Origin: Conus ventricosus
Taxonomy: Eukaryota; Mollusca; Gastropoda; Neogastropoda; Conidae
DNA length: 64,000 nucleotides
Direction: 5' to 3'
Assembly: GCA_018398815.1 (NCBI GenBank)
Contig: CM031615.1
Coordinates: forward strand, 48,986,469 to 49,050,468
In this document: in pieces, positions 42,261 through 52,927 of the stretch
Numbering within the stretch: position 1 is the stretch's first letter
Layout of the letters: each line of letters starts with the position of its first letter
Translations under genes and position numbers: made by a program
Notes under the pieces: generated by a model
Told to the model about the DNA's origin: nothing
The model's input: the letters and a program-made list of their open reading frames with translations, nothing else
Database searches by the model: none

Positions 42261-42662
42261 GGCCGGAATAGCTCAGTTGGTAGAGCGCCGGACTCGTGAT
42301 CCTGGGGTTGCGGGTTTGAATTTCGGTATAGGGGGATTTTTCTCTCGGAGTTAACATTGGTTCTGACTCCATTCCCCACACAGTCCTTCGAATGAGACTA
42401 TAAACCGAGGTTCCGTGTGTGAACGCACGCACAACATCTTGCACACACGTAAAATCCCATCACCAACTTTCGGAAGAGAAGGCCAGTTTGGCCGTTGGTA
42501 TGGATGACACGTGACACATAGCATGCACCTTCCCCGAAGATGGAGTATGGCTGCCTTAATGGCGGGATAGAAAAGGGTCATACACACAAAACTCCACTGC
42601 CTGGCTATACAGGGAGTGTCCGCAGGAGTATCAGCCTGCGTACGCAGAAAGAAAAAAAAACA
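42261..42662 (+). repeat. tRNA-derived SINE, family 1, near-complete copy
   Basis: The tRNA-like head has a good A box (tagctcagttggtagagcg) and B box (ggttgcgggtttgaatttc), loop ctcgtga, then a conserved central region (gaatgagactataaaccg, aggttccgtgtg) and a 3' region (tatggctgccttaatggcgg ... tcatacacacaaaactcc) ending in an A-rich tail at 42648-42660. The central part resembles the deeply conserved core shared by several bilaterian SINE families; that link is from memory. The 3331-3636 copy lacks the 3' third. Confidence 0.85.
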
Positions 42663-42994
42663 ACTCGAATTGTGATTCTTCAGAATTGTCTGAAGGTCAT
42701 GTTTGGTAGCTCAAGTTTATTGCAGACAGTGTCGTTAAGAGTGATATTTAAAATTTTCGGTTTGAACTGGCTTCATACACATGCTGAACACAGGTAAGTA
42801 TATCAGTTCCAGAACCCCATCCTTTGCTTTTATGGCGATTGTGGTTCATCATCACTAACATCAGAATCAGCCATTTTCTAGATTCTGGTTGCACATGAAA
42901 ATATATTTGTGGCGGACAGGTAAAAAACAGTACGCTCTTCCGATGCATTTTATGTTATTGTATGTTGAAATAACATGGCCAATATATTTTTCAG

Positions 42995-43072
42995 CTGAAC
43001 ATCAATGACATCTCAAAGTATGCGGATGTGTATAATTTGCACAGTGATGGGGGCGCTTTCAAGAATATCAAG
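42995..43072 (+). CDS. ATP6AP1: Ac45 exon 3
   Basis: 78 bp, phase 0 to 0, frame intact: LNINDISKYADVYNLHSDGG then AFKNIK. It corresponds to the LSxDDFTxYxxVxx segment that follows FLQDK in animal Ac45. TTTTTCAG acceptor and GTCAGT donor. Confidence 0.9.
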
Positions 43073-43500
43073 GTCAGTGGCAGCTGTATGTTTTCTTCAT
43101 GTTGACGGAAACCTGTATAAAGCACCGAAGGTGTTATTAGTTTGTCAAATCTAATAAAATACTGTAGGAACCCTGTCACCTTTTTTTGAACCAATTTTTC
43201 TTATGTGTACATTCATTATTATTAAAAGTTTGTTTGGGTTGTCAGTTGTTGAAAATAATGGTTCAAGTGCTTGAAAAGAAAGTTCGTTGGTTGTTTTTTT
43301 TTCAGAAAAAGAGGTCTGTTAAAAAGTAATGATGTAAGCAGTTGACTGATGTTGAGTCAGAGTATGTTGTTCAGACTAAACAGATGATCAGTGTATTGAT
43401 CTGAATGTTCATCAGAGGCTGATTGTCTCGGCTACAACCCCAGGACAGTTGCCATCAATTCTGTGTTGGAAATGGCTTAAATGGCTCAAGAGCACTATCA

Positions 43501-43640
43501 TTTTTTGCAGCGACAGTCTGGAATTCGCTACCTTTCCATCTACGTCATGCCCCTTCCTTCCCAACTTTCAAGTCTGCACTTGAAACAGTGATAGAATAAT
43601 CAACTAGTTGATTGCGGTCGCTTTCCTGGAAGAAGAAGAA
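43501..43640 (+). pseudogene. CR1-like LINE 3'-terminal fragment
   Basis: A short plus frame reads ATVWNSLPFHLRHAPSFPTF then KSALETVIE and a stop, the terminal block of CR1/L2-type reverse transcriptases. A GAAGAAGAAG tail follows at 43628-43642. It lies in Ac45 intron 3. Confidence 0.7.
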
Positions 43641-43789
43641 GAAATTTACCTGTTTAAATGCCAGTTGCAGAATACCGCCTGAAACATTACTAAATTACTA
43701 TATGTCACTTGCACACTTTCCTCGTGTACGAATGAGCTGTTCACCATGTTATATAGTAGAAACGTTTATGTATGCGACATTGTGTCCCC

Positions 43790-43909
43790 GTGTGAGTGTG
43801 TGTGTGTGCGCGTGCATGTGCGTGTGTGTGTGTGTGCACGCGCGCGCATGTATGTGTGTTGTGTGTGTGAGTGAATGCATGCATATGTTTATGACTCGTG
43901 AATGCAGAT

Positions 43910-43967
<58 letters not shown>

Positions 43968-44000
43968 TGAATGCATGCATATGTTTATGACTCGTGAATG

Positions 44001-44046
<46 letters not shown>
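43790..44046. repeat. GT microsatellites with a duplicated 42-bp spacer
   Basis: GT runs at about 43795-43870, 43912-43967 and 44004-44046 are separated by two near-identical spacers (gtgagtgaatgcatgcatat ... gactcgtgaatgcaga) at about 43868-43909 and 43964-44005. The compound repeat lies in Ac45 intron 3. Confidence 0.9.
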
Positions 44047-44049
<3 letters not shown>

Positions 44050-44156
44050 TATAAATGTTGATTTGTTTAAACTTGTAAAATGCCAAATAACCCATGTTGT
44101 TAGGATGGACGCTATGAAAATTGTCCTCATCCTTAGTATTATCATTATTATTGCAG

Positions 44157-44379
44157 GGCCTGCTGGACGAACACTTCTCCTTGGAGCTGCCACGGGTCCT
44201 GGGGTCACACCTTGCCCTCGGCTCTCTCCGTGACAACTTCCCTGGTGATGTCCACGATGTGACCTCGGCCTCTGACCTTTCTGGCCTTGATCTTGGGGGC
44301 AAGGGCAATCACCTGGTGGTGGTTCGGCTCCTGCCTGTCTCTGGTGCCCACAGTGCAGAGGCTACCATTGCTTCCAATG
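44157..44379 (+). CDS. ATP6AP1: Ac45 exon 4
   Basis: Frame intact, phase 0 to 1: GLLDEHFSLELPRVLGSHLA ... NHLVVVRLLPVSGAHSAE ... ASN. The LVVVRL strand and following residues match the position of the LLLIRLP strand of mammalian Ac45. TTGCAG acceptor and AATG|GTGAGT donor. Codon use is GC-richer than the flanks. Confidence 0.85.
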
Positions 44380-44844
44380 GTGAGTTCGTGGGAAGGTCTT
44401 GTTTTTTTTTAAATTAATTTTTTGTGTGTGCTTATAATCCTTATTATTTTTTCAAGTGTTGAATCGCCGACTATATCGTTTTGAAACTAAATGCGAACAT
44501 TTATAGTTAGAAAGATGGATGAGAAAGGTAGAGCAGCTGAAAATATGGACAGACAAAATTTGTGTGCTGATCACCTGTATTTTTTTTCAAGTATTGACTC
44601 AAGGAGGATTGTTGTTTTGATAGTAAACATGAAAATTTATAGTCTGGAAGATGGATAAGAAAGATAGAGCGGCTGAAAATATAGACAAAGTGCTTTTCAG
44701 TGGGACGTTCAGTGAAGGGAAATGAACTACAATGGGAGAAGCTATTGTAATGACATGTAAATGAAGACAAACTGAGGTAGATGGATAAATTGCTGACAAA
44801 CAAGTCTTGATAAAAACTTTTTTTTTTCTTTTTTTTTTTTTTGC

Positions 44845-45010
44845 TGCGCCATCTTCAGTGCCACCTCAGTGGCATTGTACCCACGCCACTCATTTCAACA
44901 ACCCCCTTCCACAACCACAGCCCGAGCTGGCCCGCCGCAGCTCCGGCACCCGCAATCCATTGGAAGCAGTCAACGTTGTCGGGAGGCAACCCACCAGAGG
45001 AGACGCTGCG

Positions 45011-45015
<5 letters not shown>
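44845..45015 (+). CDS. Possible additional Ac45 exon
   Basis: After a long T-tract and TCTTCAG acceptor (44844) there is an open, GC-rich stretch in two frames up to the CA repeat at 45018. Given exon 4 phase, the expected frame reads VPPQWHCTHATHFNNPLPQP and continues Pro/Arg-rich. I see no clear match to Ac45 and no donor before the repeat. It could equally be non-coding. Confidence 0.25.
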
Positions 45016-45017
<2 letters not shown>

Positions 45018-45079
<62 letters not shown>

Positions 45080-45343
45080 TCTTACCCTTCCCTTCTTTCC
45101 ACCCCCCTCCCCCAGGATTACTAGTTTTGTTTTTGCCAGGATTACTAGGGTTGTGATGAACAATGAACACAAAGAGTGTATTTTAAGCAGAAAAACAAAC
45201 GATTTTAAGCAGAAAAACAAACGACCATATTCATTGATTATTTAACCTTCAGTTGAATGAAAGAAAAGTAAGAGCAGATTTTTTTTCTTCTTTTCCTTTT
45301 TTTTTCCTTAATAAGAAAGTGGAACAGCACACCTCACACACAC

Positions 45344-45408
<65 letters not shown>
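45018..45408. repeat. Two (CA)n microsatellites in Ac45 intron
   Basis: CA runs at 45018-45077 and 45348-45408, each about 60 bp. A 21-bp phrase (ttttaagcagaaaaacaaac plus g) is duplicated at about 45181-45222 between them. Confidence 0.95.
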
Positions 45409-45410
<2 letters not shown>

Positions 45411-45482
45411 CACACAGCCGATGAATCGCCCATTTGAATTTGTCACATGTTTTTCTTTTGCTGTGTTGAGTTTCTGAGCCGT

Positions 45483-45905
45483 CCTATGTGTTCCCTTTGA
45501 TGGCGTGACTCTAGCGCTATTCATTCAGGCTCCTCTGCATCATCCTATGTGTTCCCTTTGATGGCGTGACTCCAGCGCTATTCATTCAGGCTCCTCTGCA
45601 TCATCATATGTGTTCCCTTTGATGGCGTGACTCCAGCGCTATTCATTCAGGCTCCTCTGCATCATCATATGTGTTCCCTTTGATGGCATGACTCTAGCGC
45701 TATTCATTCAGGCTCCTCTGCATCATCATATGTGTTCCCTTTGATGGCGTGACTCCAGCGTTATTCATTCAGGCTCCTCCGCGTCATCCTATGTGTTCCT
45801 TTGATGGCGTGACTCCAGTGTTATTCATTCAGGCTCCTCTTGCATCATCCTATGTGTTCGTCCCTTTGATGGCATGACTCCAGCGTTATTCACTTTTGCT
45901 CTCCG
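45483..45905. repeat. Minisatellite A: seven copies of a 61-bp unit
   Basis: The unit begins cctatgtgttccctttgatg, and starts occur at 45483, 45544, 45605, 45666, 45727, 45788 and 45849, exactly 61 bp apart. Copies differ by a few substitutions; the last has a 4-base insertion. Confidence 0.95.
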
Positions 45906-45950
45906 GCACAGTCACATTCAGATTAACCATGTTTCTGCTCCAGCAACTTG

Positions 45951-46131
45951 GATTTTGTGATGAATGTTAATTGTGTTCAGATCAGACACTTGGGAAAGTA
46001 GCCCGACAACTGATTTGTAATGAATGTTAATTGTGTTCAGATGAGACGATTTGGAAAGTATCCAGACAACTGATTTGTGATGAATGTTAATTGTGTTCAG
46101 ATGAGACGATTGGGAAGTAACCCGACATCTG
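45951..46131. repeat. Minisatellite B: three copies of a 60/61-bp unit
   Basis: The unit starts gattttgtgatgaatgttaa, at 45951, 46012 and 46072. The sequence is unrelated to minisatellite A although the period is almost the same and the arrays are only about 45 bp apart. Confidence 0.95.
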
Positions 46132-46251
46132 CAGAAAAGAAATGCCAGGTACACTGCCCTTTACACTGCCGAAACTTCAGAGGAGGTAAGTATGGATGTT
46201 ATGTTCTAGACGCTGAAAGAATTAAAGAAGAAAACAGTTGTTGGTAGAGAT

Positions 46252-46260
46252 GGGGGGGGT

Positions 46261-46311
<51 letters not shown>
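46252..46311. repeat. 60-bp poly-G tract
   Basis: Fifty-nine G and a single T at 46260. It could form G-quadruplexes and is prone to sequencing length error, so the true length is uncertain. Confidence 0.9.
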
Positions 46312-46314
<3 letters not shown>

Positions 46315-46688
46315 AATCCCTCACCTAATTTTGGTACTCTGCACCACTCTGTAGCCAAATGACTGATCACCTAAAATGCTGCAGTTTACACACATTCTCT
46401 TGCCTGGCATTCCAAGGTTAAACAGTAGAAACTGAAAAAAGAGTTGCACATTTCTGTAAGATGCTTAACATGGAAATAACTTTGCCTGAAATACAGATCG
46501 CTAGAAATAGTTATTTATTTATTTATTTTTTTTAGGAATTTGGTTTCTTTTCAATCTAGACATGAAAAGTTAACCCATGTAGAGTTTTAAAACAAAAAGA
46601 GCGGTGATAACAATTCTGTCTTCAATCCAGTCCATTATTGCAGTCAAAGGGTGGTAAGACGAAAAAGTAACAAAGATATTACCATATT

Positions 46689-47192
46689 CAGGATTTGTAC
46701 AGTCCTTAAAAGTCCTTAATTTTAAGGAGTCTGAAAAAAATCTGATATTGGATTAAAAAAAAAGTATGAAAGTAAAGGAAGTCCGAGTCGCAGTTGACTG
46801 ATTATCTCAGCGATAAGTCATCTGCTACTGGTAAAAACGCCAGAGTTGCCGACCTTCATGGCACCTGCTCATGTGATAGAATGATCTGCCATCTTGAAAT
46901 TGAGAAGCCAGCGTGCCAGGGAAGTGTTCATTTAACATCGTTTGGCTGGACGAAAGAAGAACACAAAGAATGGTTGCAGGCAGACCCAGGTCAAGACAAA
47001 AAGAAGACCTTTTGCTGCACATGCAACAAGGTCCTAGACAGTGAAAAATTTGACTTGTGTCAGTATTTCATGATTATTTTTCTGAAAGTTATCTTTGAAG
47101 TAAGGCCTTGATTTTTTTTTTTTTAAGTGCTTGAAAAGCCCTTTAAAAGTCGTTGAATTTTTTTTTTTATCGGGAAACCTGTATGAACCCTG
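46689..47192 (+). mobile_element. hAT-like element of 504 bp carrying a BED-type zinc finger fragment
   Basis: The left end CAGGATTTGTACAG and the right end (complement CAGGGTTCATACAG) form imperfect terminal inverted repeats, followed inside by AAAGTCCTT-like sequence on both sides, a style typical of some hAT elements. Flanking octamers accatatt and tcagtatt share five of eight bases, compatible with a decayed 8-bp target-site duplication. Inside, a plus frame (46794-47111) reads FGWTKEEHKEWLQADPGQDK and then FCCTCNKVLD, resembling the N-terminal zinc finger of hAT transposases. The catalytic domain is absent, so it is a non-autonomous deletion derivative in an Ac45 intron. Confidence 0.6.
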
Positions 47193-47222
47193 TCAGTATT
47201 TTTTTGTTATACATTGTGACAG

Positions 47223-47482
47223 AGGCAAAAGCGTGAAACTCATCAGACAAGACAGCTGATGGAGGCGCCTCAGGATGCGACCAACGATGGCGTCTTCTTC
47301 AACGTGACCTACGGGAATGGCAGCAGCCTGTATGCGTACCTGACCTACATCACCCTGTGTCTCGTTCCCAGCTTCACCGCTGACACCGAGCCCAGTTACT
47401 GTCCCTACAATTTCACCCTCACTGCAACGGACCTGAAAACGGCTAACATGACGGTGGAGATGGGTGGCAACAGGACTGTGAG
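47223..47482 (+). CDS. ATP6AP1: Ac45 exon with furin-type site and glycosylated lumenal core
   Basis: Frame intact: RQKRETHQTRQLMEAPQDAT, then GVFFNVTYGNGSSLYAYLTY and further N-x-T/S sites (NVT, NGS, NFT, NMT, NRT). RQKR followed by E is a basic cleavage motif near the position where mammalian Ac45 is processed by furin. The segment corresponds to the core lumenal domain retained after cleavage. ACAG acceptor. Donor AG|GTTGGT leaves phase 2, completed by the next exon to serine. Confidence 0.85.
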
Positions 47483-48470
47483 GTTGGTGCTGAAAATATG
47501 GAGTTTAATCATACTGGGGTTGCCTGTCCAGGGCTTGTACTGTCATGAAAGGTTTGGGAAAGCTTGGAGTGAGCGGGGTATCCTCTCATTGGTTTTAAAA
47601 GTGTCTAAAAATTTTACTGAGGTATGTTAAAGTTTGGCTCCATGACTAAGCAGATATTGTTGTGAGTAGGGGGCTTAGTTGGTAGTGTTCTGCATTTGTT
47701 GAATCCGAACAGGCAACACCGAAGTGACCTGGTGTCGGTTGAGTGTCAGTGTGAGTGGGGTTGCCTCATGGGGACTGGGACATTGACTGCTCCCTGTGGA
47801 TTGCCACTATAGGGGCTGCGGCGGGACGGACAAGGCTGTAGCTGTGGATGAGTGGTCGCAATGGGCAATGTTGATGCAGTGCCACTGTGGTGGCACAGAA
47901 GATGTGGTCAGGGGAAAAACGAGAGTAATTGTGCCCTTTGTTGAGTACAAACCATGTTACTTGTTTCTGTCTTGTGTGTTTTTTGCGTGACGATGCTTGG
48001 GATCTAGGGGAGGTCAGTCAGTTTAGTGGATGTGGGTTGTGTTTGTTATTTCTTCTGCGGTGGCTGTCAGCGTGTGTTGGCTTACAGAGTGTGGGCAAGC
48101 TGTAAGGAATAGAGTATTTTTTTAAATACTTTGTGTATTATTATTCTTTCCATCTCTGATATGTTGCTCCCTGACAGCCGTATGTGGATAGCTCCCTGCA
48201 GATTGCTAGCAGTGAAACTGTAGCAGGATGATTATGGTGTGGCTGTGTCATGGAGGAGTAATAGTGGCAGTGAGTGAGAAGAAGCGCAAGATGGGAGTGC
48301 CATAACAGTATAAGAACTGTGCATATATATATATGTTGTTTGTTTTTATAACGGTATAATCCTCACACTTTGCAGTCGTTCTGTTACACAAGAACAGTTC
48401 GTGATCACCAGTTTCATTTTTAATGTCTACCTATATCGGCGTGATTCATGTGGTGCTTATTTCTGCCCAG
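47483..48470 (+). other. Ac45 intron
   Basis: GTTGGT donor to TCTGCCCAG acceptor. G-rich and GT-rich, and no repeat family was recognised. One plus frame at 47796-47990 is cysteine-rich but has no similarity I recognise. Confidence 0.6.
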
Positions 48471-48539
48471 TGTCCAGCTGAAGGTTGACGACTTCAAGGG
48501 CAACTCTTCTACCTCTGAAACCTACAGCCTGGCCCTCAA
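48471..48539 (+). CDS. ATP6AP1: Ac45 short exon
   Basis: 69 bp, entering with phase 2 and leaving with phase 2: (S)VQLKVDDFKGNSSTSETYSL AL. The NSS glycosylation site and alternating hydrophobic pattern fit the beta-rich lumenal domain. TTCTGCCCAG acceptor and AA|GTGAGT donor. The joins at both sides are in frame. Confidence 0.85.
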
Positions 48540-48984
48540 GTGAGTACAGTCAGTCAGTTTTGTTTGAAGGGTTAGGTTGGATGGATTAATAAATGTGTTG
48601 GACACCAGTTCTAAAGGTAGAAGCTTATTGGCAGTGTCCTTTTCTTGAAGGTAGAGAGATTTTGGAGAGGCAAGCTGCTTGTCTTTACAGTTGAGTAAAA
48701 GACGGTCAGGTTTTGTTTGAAAGGTTTATTTTGGAGGTGGACATTGACTGGCTTTGTACTTGAATTAAGTTGGCGTTATGATTGTGTTGAAGGCAGTCGA
48801 GAGATTTAGTTTGGGAAATGCTATATATATTTCTAAGCTGATTGGCGTAATGAATGTGTTGAAGATAGATTTTGTTTGCCTCTTGAAAAGGCTGCTTTTG
48901 AGGTTAAAGCTGTTGAGATTTATAGTTGTAAAGAAGACAGATTCCACTTGTTGTCATTATCGTTATTACTCGTTATCATTTTTA

Positions 48985-49105
48985 TCATTGGTATTATATA
49001 AGAGCACTTATACAGCACCTATCCTTAGTAAGAGACCAAGCTGTAAGCTCTTTACAATCCATGGTCTCTTTTACACCACGGGCTGCCTACCTCGGCAGAG
49101 CCAGC
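48985..49105 (-). repeat. SINE/MITE-like repeat, family 2, minus copy
   Basis: Reverse complement carries gaggtaggcagcccgtg ... agagcttacagcttggtctc ... taggtgctgtataagtgctc, parallel to the plus copy at 3711-3862. Confidence 0.65.
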
Positions 49106-50257
49106 TGATTATGTGTGTGAGAGATTTTTATGTGAAGGCTCGCTTGCTTTGGTTAACTAGGATAGAAGCTGATTAACAGTATAATGGTTTTAAAAGCTGT
49201 TCATGTATCAGGATGCCACATAGAAAGTGGTCCTTTCACATGAATTGTTTCTGTGCAAACTACTATTCTGATTACTTTGAGCTGTCTCAAATATTTTGAA
49301 TTTGGCTTTTAATTATTGTAAGATTGCCATGTAAAGTGCTTAGGAAGCGTTGAATGCTTATACTTTAATGCAAACGGACGCCTACTGAAAATGGCAGAAT
49401 AACTTGCCAAACCTAGCCTTTTTTTCCCTTTTCTTTTCCTTTATTTATTTATTTATTTTTTTAATTAACTCTCAGAGCTACTAACATGGAGAACAATGTG
49501 CGTAATAACATTGCCACCACAGAAACGCTTTACAATGTAAAAAAGATTAGTAGATAGACACTGGAAGTATCGGGGCTTCTTGACAGTTTTTTTCTGTTGG
49601 AAACTAGCCATTAGAAACTGCACAGTAATACACAAAAAACAAACAAGATTCTCACTAAACATTGGGGAAAAGCTGATGAAACCTGTAAGCTGAATCACTG
49701 TAAGCTGAATCATTGATAGGAAATAATGTGGGCATTATGTTTTACCAAGTTTTCAGATTATTTTGCTCTTTCTTACAATTCAGTATTCCATGTTTTTCTT
49801 GTCTCCCACCACGGTAGTTCTTACTGCTGCATTGAGTCGCTTGAGTCAAAGTCTTCCAAAGCGTGAGACGGAAAAGCAGAAGAAACAAATTGTGTGCAGC
49901 CAACAAGCCCGGGTTCTGTGAGCGGTCTGTATCTGACACCCTAGAGTGTCAGGAGATAAGGGCCGAAACGGTTGCTTGAAGGGGCTTCTCGGGCTCTGCA
50001 GGGAGTTTCTACTGTATAGCGTGGAGAATAGCGAACCAACATTGCTTTGCTGTGTGTATCGCGCCTATAGCTGACCAATGTTTACACAACGACTTCACAG
50101 GCGTTTCCTGACTTCCGAGAAAAGCGGAATTGTCTCTGTCCACAACACCCTGTGAGCTATTTTTGCGAAGGTTATTAGTGGCGTCACGTGCCAGACAGAT
50201 TCACCATCCTTCCCTTGCTGAAGTGTCTATTCAGAAGCGCTTGAATTCTTACACATA

Positions 50258-50587
50258 CACGCGCGTGCGCGCGCGCGCGCGCGCGCACCACACACACACA
50301 CACCACACACACACACACACCACACCACACACACACACACCACACACAATGCGCACACGCATGCGCGCGCACTCCACAATATGTACATAAAAGCAGAAAC
50401 TTACCGTCAATACCCTCATTATGATTATTAACATTACAGATGTGGGTTTAGGTATGAACTTTTAACACCCTGACTAATGGAAAAAAACAAAACAAAAAAC
50501 AGACCAGCGTTGACGAAAAACTTCTGCAACCCAAAGTCGAGTGTGTGTGTGTGTGTGTGTGTGGTGTGTGTGTGTGCGTGTGGTGTC

Positions 50588-50635
<48 letters not shown>

Positions 50636-50768
50636 GAGAAAGATAAAGATAGTGATAGAGGTACATGTTGAGTAAACATGACTACACAAGACACTGCACG
50701 CAAATTTACCACTATAAAATCAATAGGAAGAAAAGAAACATGCACAGTGTACACCGGCGCGCATGCAA

Positions 50769-50819
<51 letters not shown>

Positions 50820-51112
50820 TCTGACATAGAGAGAGAGGGAGGGAGAGATTGGGGGTGGGGAGGATGACTGATTGAGAATACATACATAAAGAAACAGACA
50901 TGCACGGATACCTTTGTACACACAAAATCAATAAAAGCATGCAGAGAGAGGAGAGAGAGGGAGGAGAGTGGAGGTGGGAGGGAGGACTGATTAATAATAC
51001 ATATATGAAGAACTTGACATGCACAGATAGCTTTGTACATACAAAATCATTAAAAGCATGATCAGAGAGAAAATGTTTCACATGACAATGGCTTGCACTC
51101 ATAACTGAACAA

Positions 51113-51147
<35 letters not shown>

Positions 51148-51196
51148 ACACACAGACAACACACACACTCTCTCTCTCTCTCTCTCTCCTCCACAC

Positions 51197-51234
<38 letters not shown>

Positions 51235-51293
51235 AAAACACACACCCCTAAAAATTACATATACACGGCATACGAGTCTGAGGCGGGGAGGGG

Positions 51294-51346
<53 letters not shown>

Positions 51347-51400
51347 AACTGAACTGAAACTGACGTGCATGCATGACTTCACAGAACAAAACAGATCTCA

Positions 51401-51450
<50 letters not shown>

Positions 51451-51619
51451 CATATACACGGCACACGGCATACGAGACTGAGGTGGGTCGGGGAGGGGAG
51501 GGAGGGAGAGAGAGAGACAGAGAGAGGGGGGGGGGGGGGAGGAAGAGAGAGAGAGAGAGAGAGAGAGAGAAGCTGAATTGAAACTGACGTGCATGCATGA
51601 CTTAACAGAACAAAACAGA

Positions 51620-51662
<43 letters not shown>

Positions 51663-51740
51663 ACACACCCCAAAACTGACTCACACACACACGCATGCAC
51701 GCACGCATGCACGCACACACACACACACACACACATGTGT
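50258..51740. repeat. Microsatellite and duplicated-block cluster
   Basis: CG/CA alternation (50258-50350), GT and GA runs (50540-50640), GA runs (50772-50820, 51296-51345, 51545-51570), CT/CA (51115-51240) and CA runs (51400-51450, 51620-51662). Within it a block of about 130 bp around gacatgcac.gata.ctttgta (50890-50940) recurs at 51010-51060, and a block of about 200 bp from catatacacggca (51259) recurs from 51451, sharing ctgacgtgcatgcatgactt. This looks like repeated segmental slippage. Confidence 0.85.
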
Positions 51741-52196
51741 ACTCACGACCCTTGAAGGTAAAGCCATGGTTCTGTGTCAATATCCACTCTCATCACATAA
51801 CTGTTCACTATCACTTTTAACACAACACAAACTGTCTTGTCTGCACATGTCTCGTGGTGTGAGTCCTACACTCTCAGATTAGGGGCTTGTGTTACAGAAT
51901 AGTGTGACACTGACAGGGCTTTTGCTGTTGTCCCCTCTCCTCTCTCAAACCGCCCCCCCACCACCCCACCATCCCCCACCCCGACACTTTAACATGAAGT
52001 ACACTTTGCCCGTTTGAAAAAAAATCTAAAAGAAAAACTATAGTTGATGTTCAGTAGTTACTCTCACTTAATGTAATAATTTTTAAAACCTATATTTATC
52101 AATATATGCATAATCTTGGAAATAAGGTCAATATTTCTAGCTGTTATATACACCCATTACAAACATGCAATTCAACTTGTATCAGTGAACATATGT

Positions 52197-52551
52197 CAAC
52201 TTGAAAGTGACATTATCACTATCAAGATCAGAGTTTGATTGGCACTTTCGTTTTGCTGGTTGGGAATACTGTTTGAGAACGGCAGATTTCTTTATCTTTT
52301 TCTCTGGTCTCCCACCTTTACTTGCTGTTGAAAGTGAGTGCATAGCGCACACTGACTGACAGATAACTGGGGTCAAACAGGTGCCATAATTTTGAGGCTT
52401 TTTCAAATTCTGCCAATGCACGGCTCTTTGCTGTAGTTGAATGTTTGCGGTTTGTCAGATTTTTCAAAGTGTTTGCACAAAACACACAAACTATTTTTGA
52501 ATGTACTTCCTCCCTATCTTCCAGAACATTCACATTGAAGATTACGTTATT
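52197..52551 (-). pseudogene. Uncharacterised minus-strand exon-like ORF, one frameshift
   Basis: The frame 52318-52551 reads VNVLEDREEVHSKIVCVFCA ... FEKASKLWHLFDPSYLSVSV and ends after ALTFNSK. Shifted by one base near 52310 it continues GGRPEKKIKKSAVLKQYSQP with a basic, nuclear-signal-like tail to about 52190. A CxxC pair, an aromatic-rich helix and a GRPxKK hook suggest a DNA-binding or transposon-derived protein of a kind common in mollusc genomes, but I cannot name a family. It is antisense within an Ac45 intron. It may be one exon of a larger gene. Confidence 0.4.
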
Positions 52552-52705
52552 TCAGAAGCAACACTCAAACACGTTACTACTGATTTGTTTTTATCTTTCT
52601 TTGATCTCTTAGACCTTTTCCCACACAGTCTACACAAGACCTTAAACGTTCAAAATGTTCAGTGAGAGAGTGACCGTTTTGTTCCATAATCCTTTCGGCC
52701 ATCCC

Positions 52706-52730
52706 CCCCCCCCTTCTCTCTCTCTTCTCT

Positions 52731-52782
<52 letters not shown>

Positions 52783-52787
52783 CTCGC

Positions 52788-52867
<80 letters not shown>

Positions 52868-52876
52868 CACACACAC

Positions 52877-52924
<48 letters not shown>
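52706..52924. repeat. Compound (CT)n-(ACGC)n-(CA)n microsatellite
   Basis: CT run 52706-52786, fifteen or more GCAC units at 52793-52855, then CA to 52924 with one AA interruption. The frames of poly(RTHA) or poly(CVRA) type are artefacts. Confidence 0.95.

Positions 52925-52927
<3 letters not shown>

Larger units (their letters stand above)
39356..42994 (+). other. Ac45 intron 2
   Basis: This 3.6-kb intron contains a (CA)n run at 40641-40697, a GAA/CTT run at 40826-40855, LINE family B copy 2 at 40850-41972 and SINE family 1 at 42261-42662. The region 39360-40470 shows nothing recognisable apart from T-rich runs near 39420-39450. Confidence 0.75.

Noticed and set aside
42261..42340. Functional tRNA gene
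   Set aside because: A and B boxes are present but the stems are mismatched and a 300-bp non-tRNA tail is shared with another copy, so it is a SINE head.
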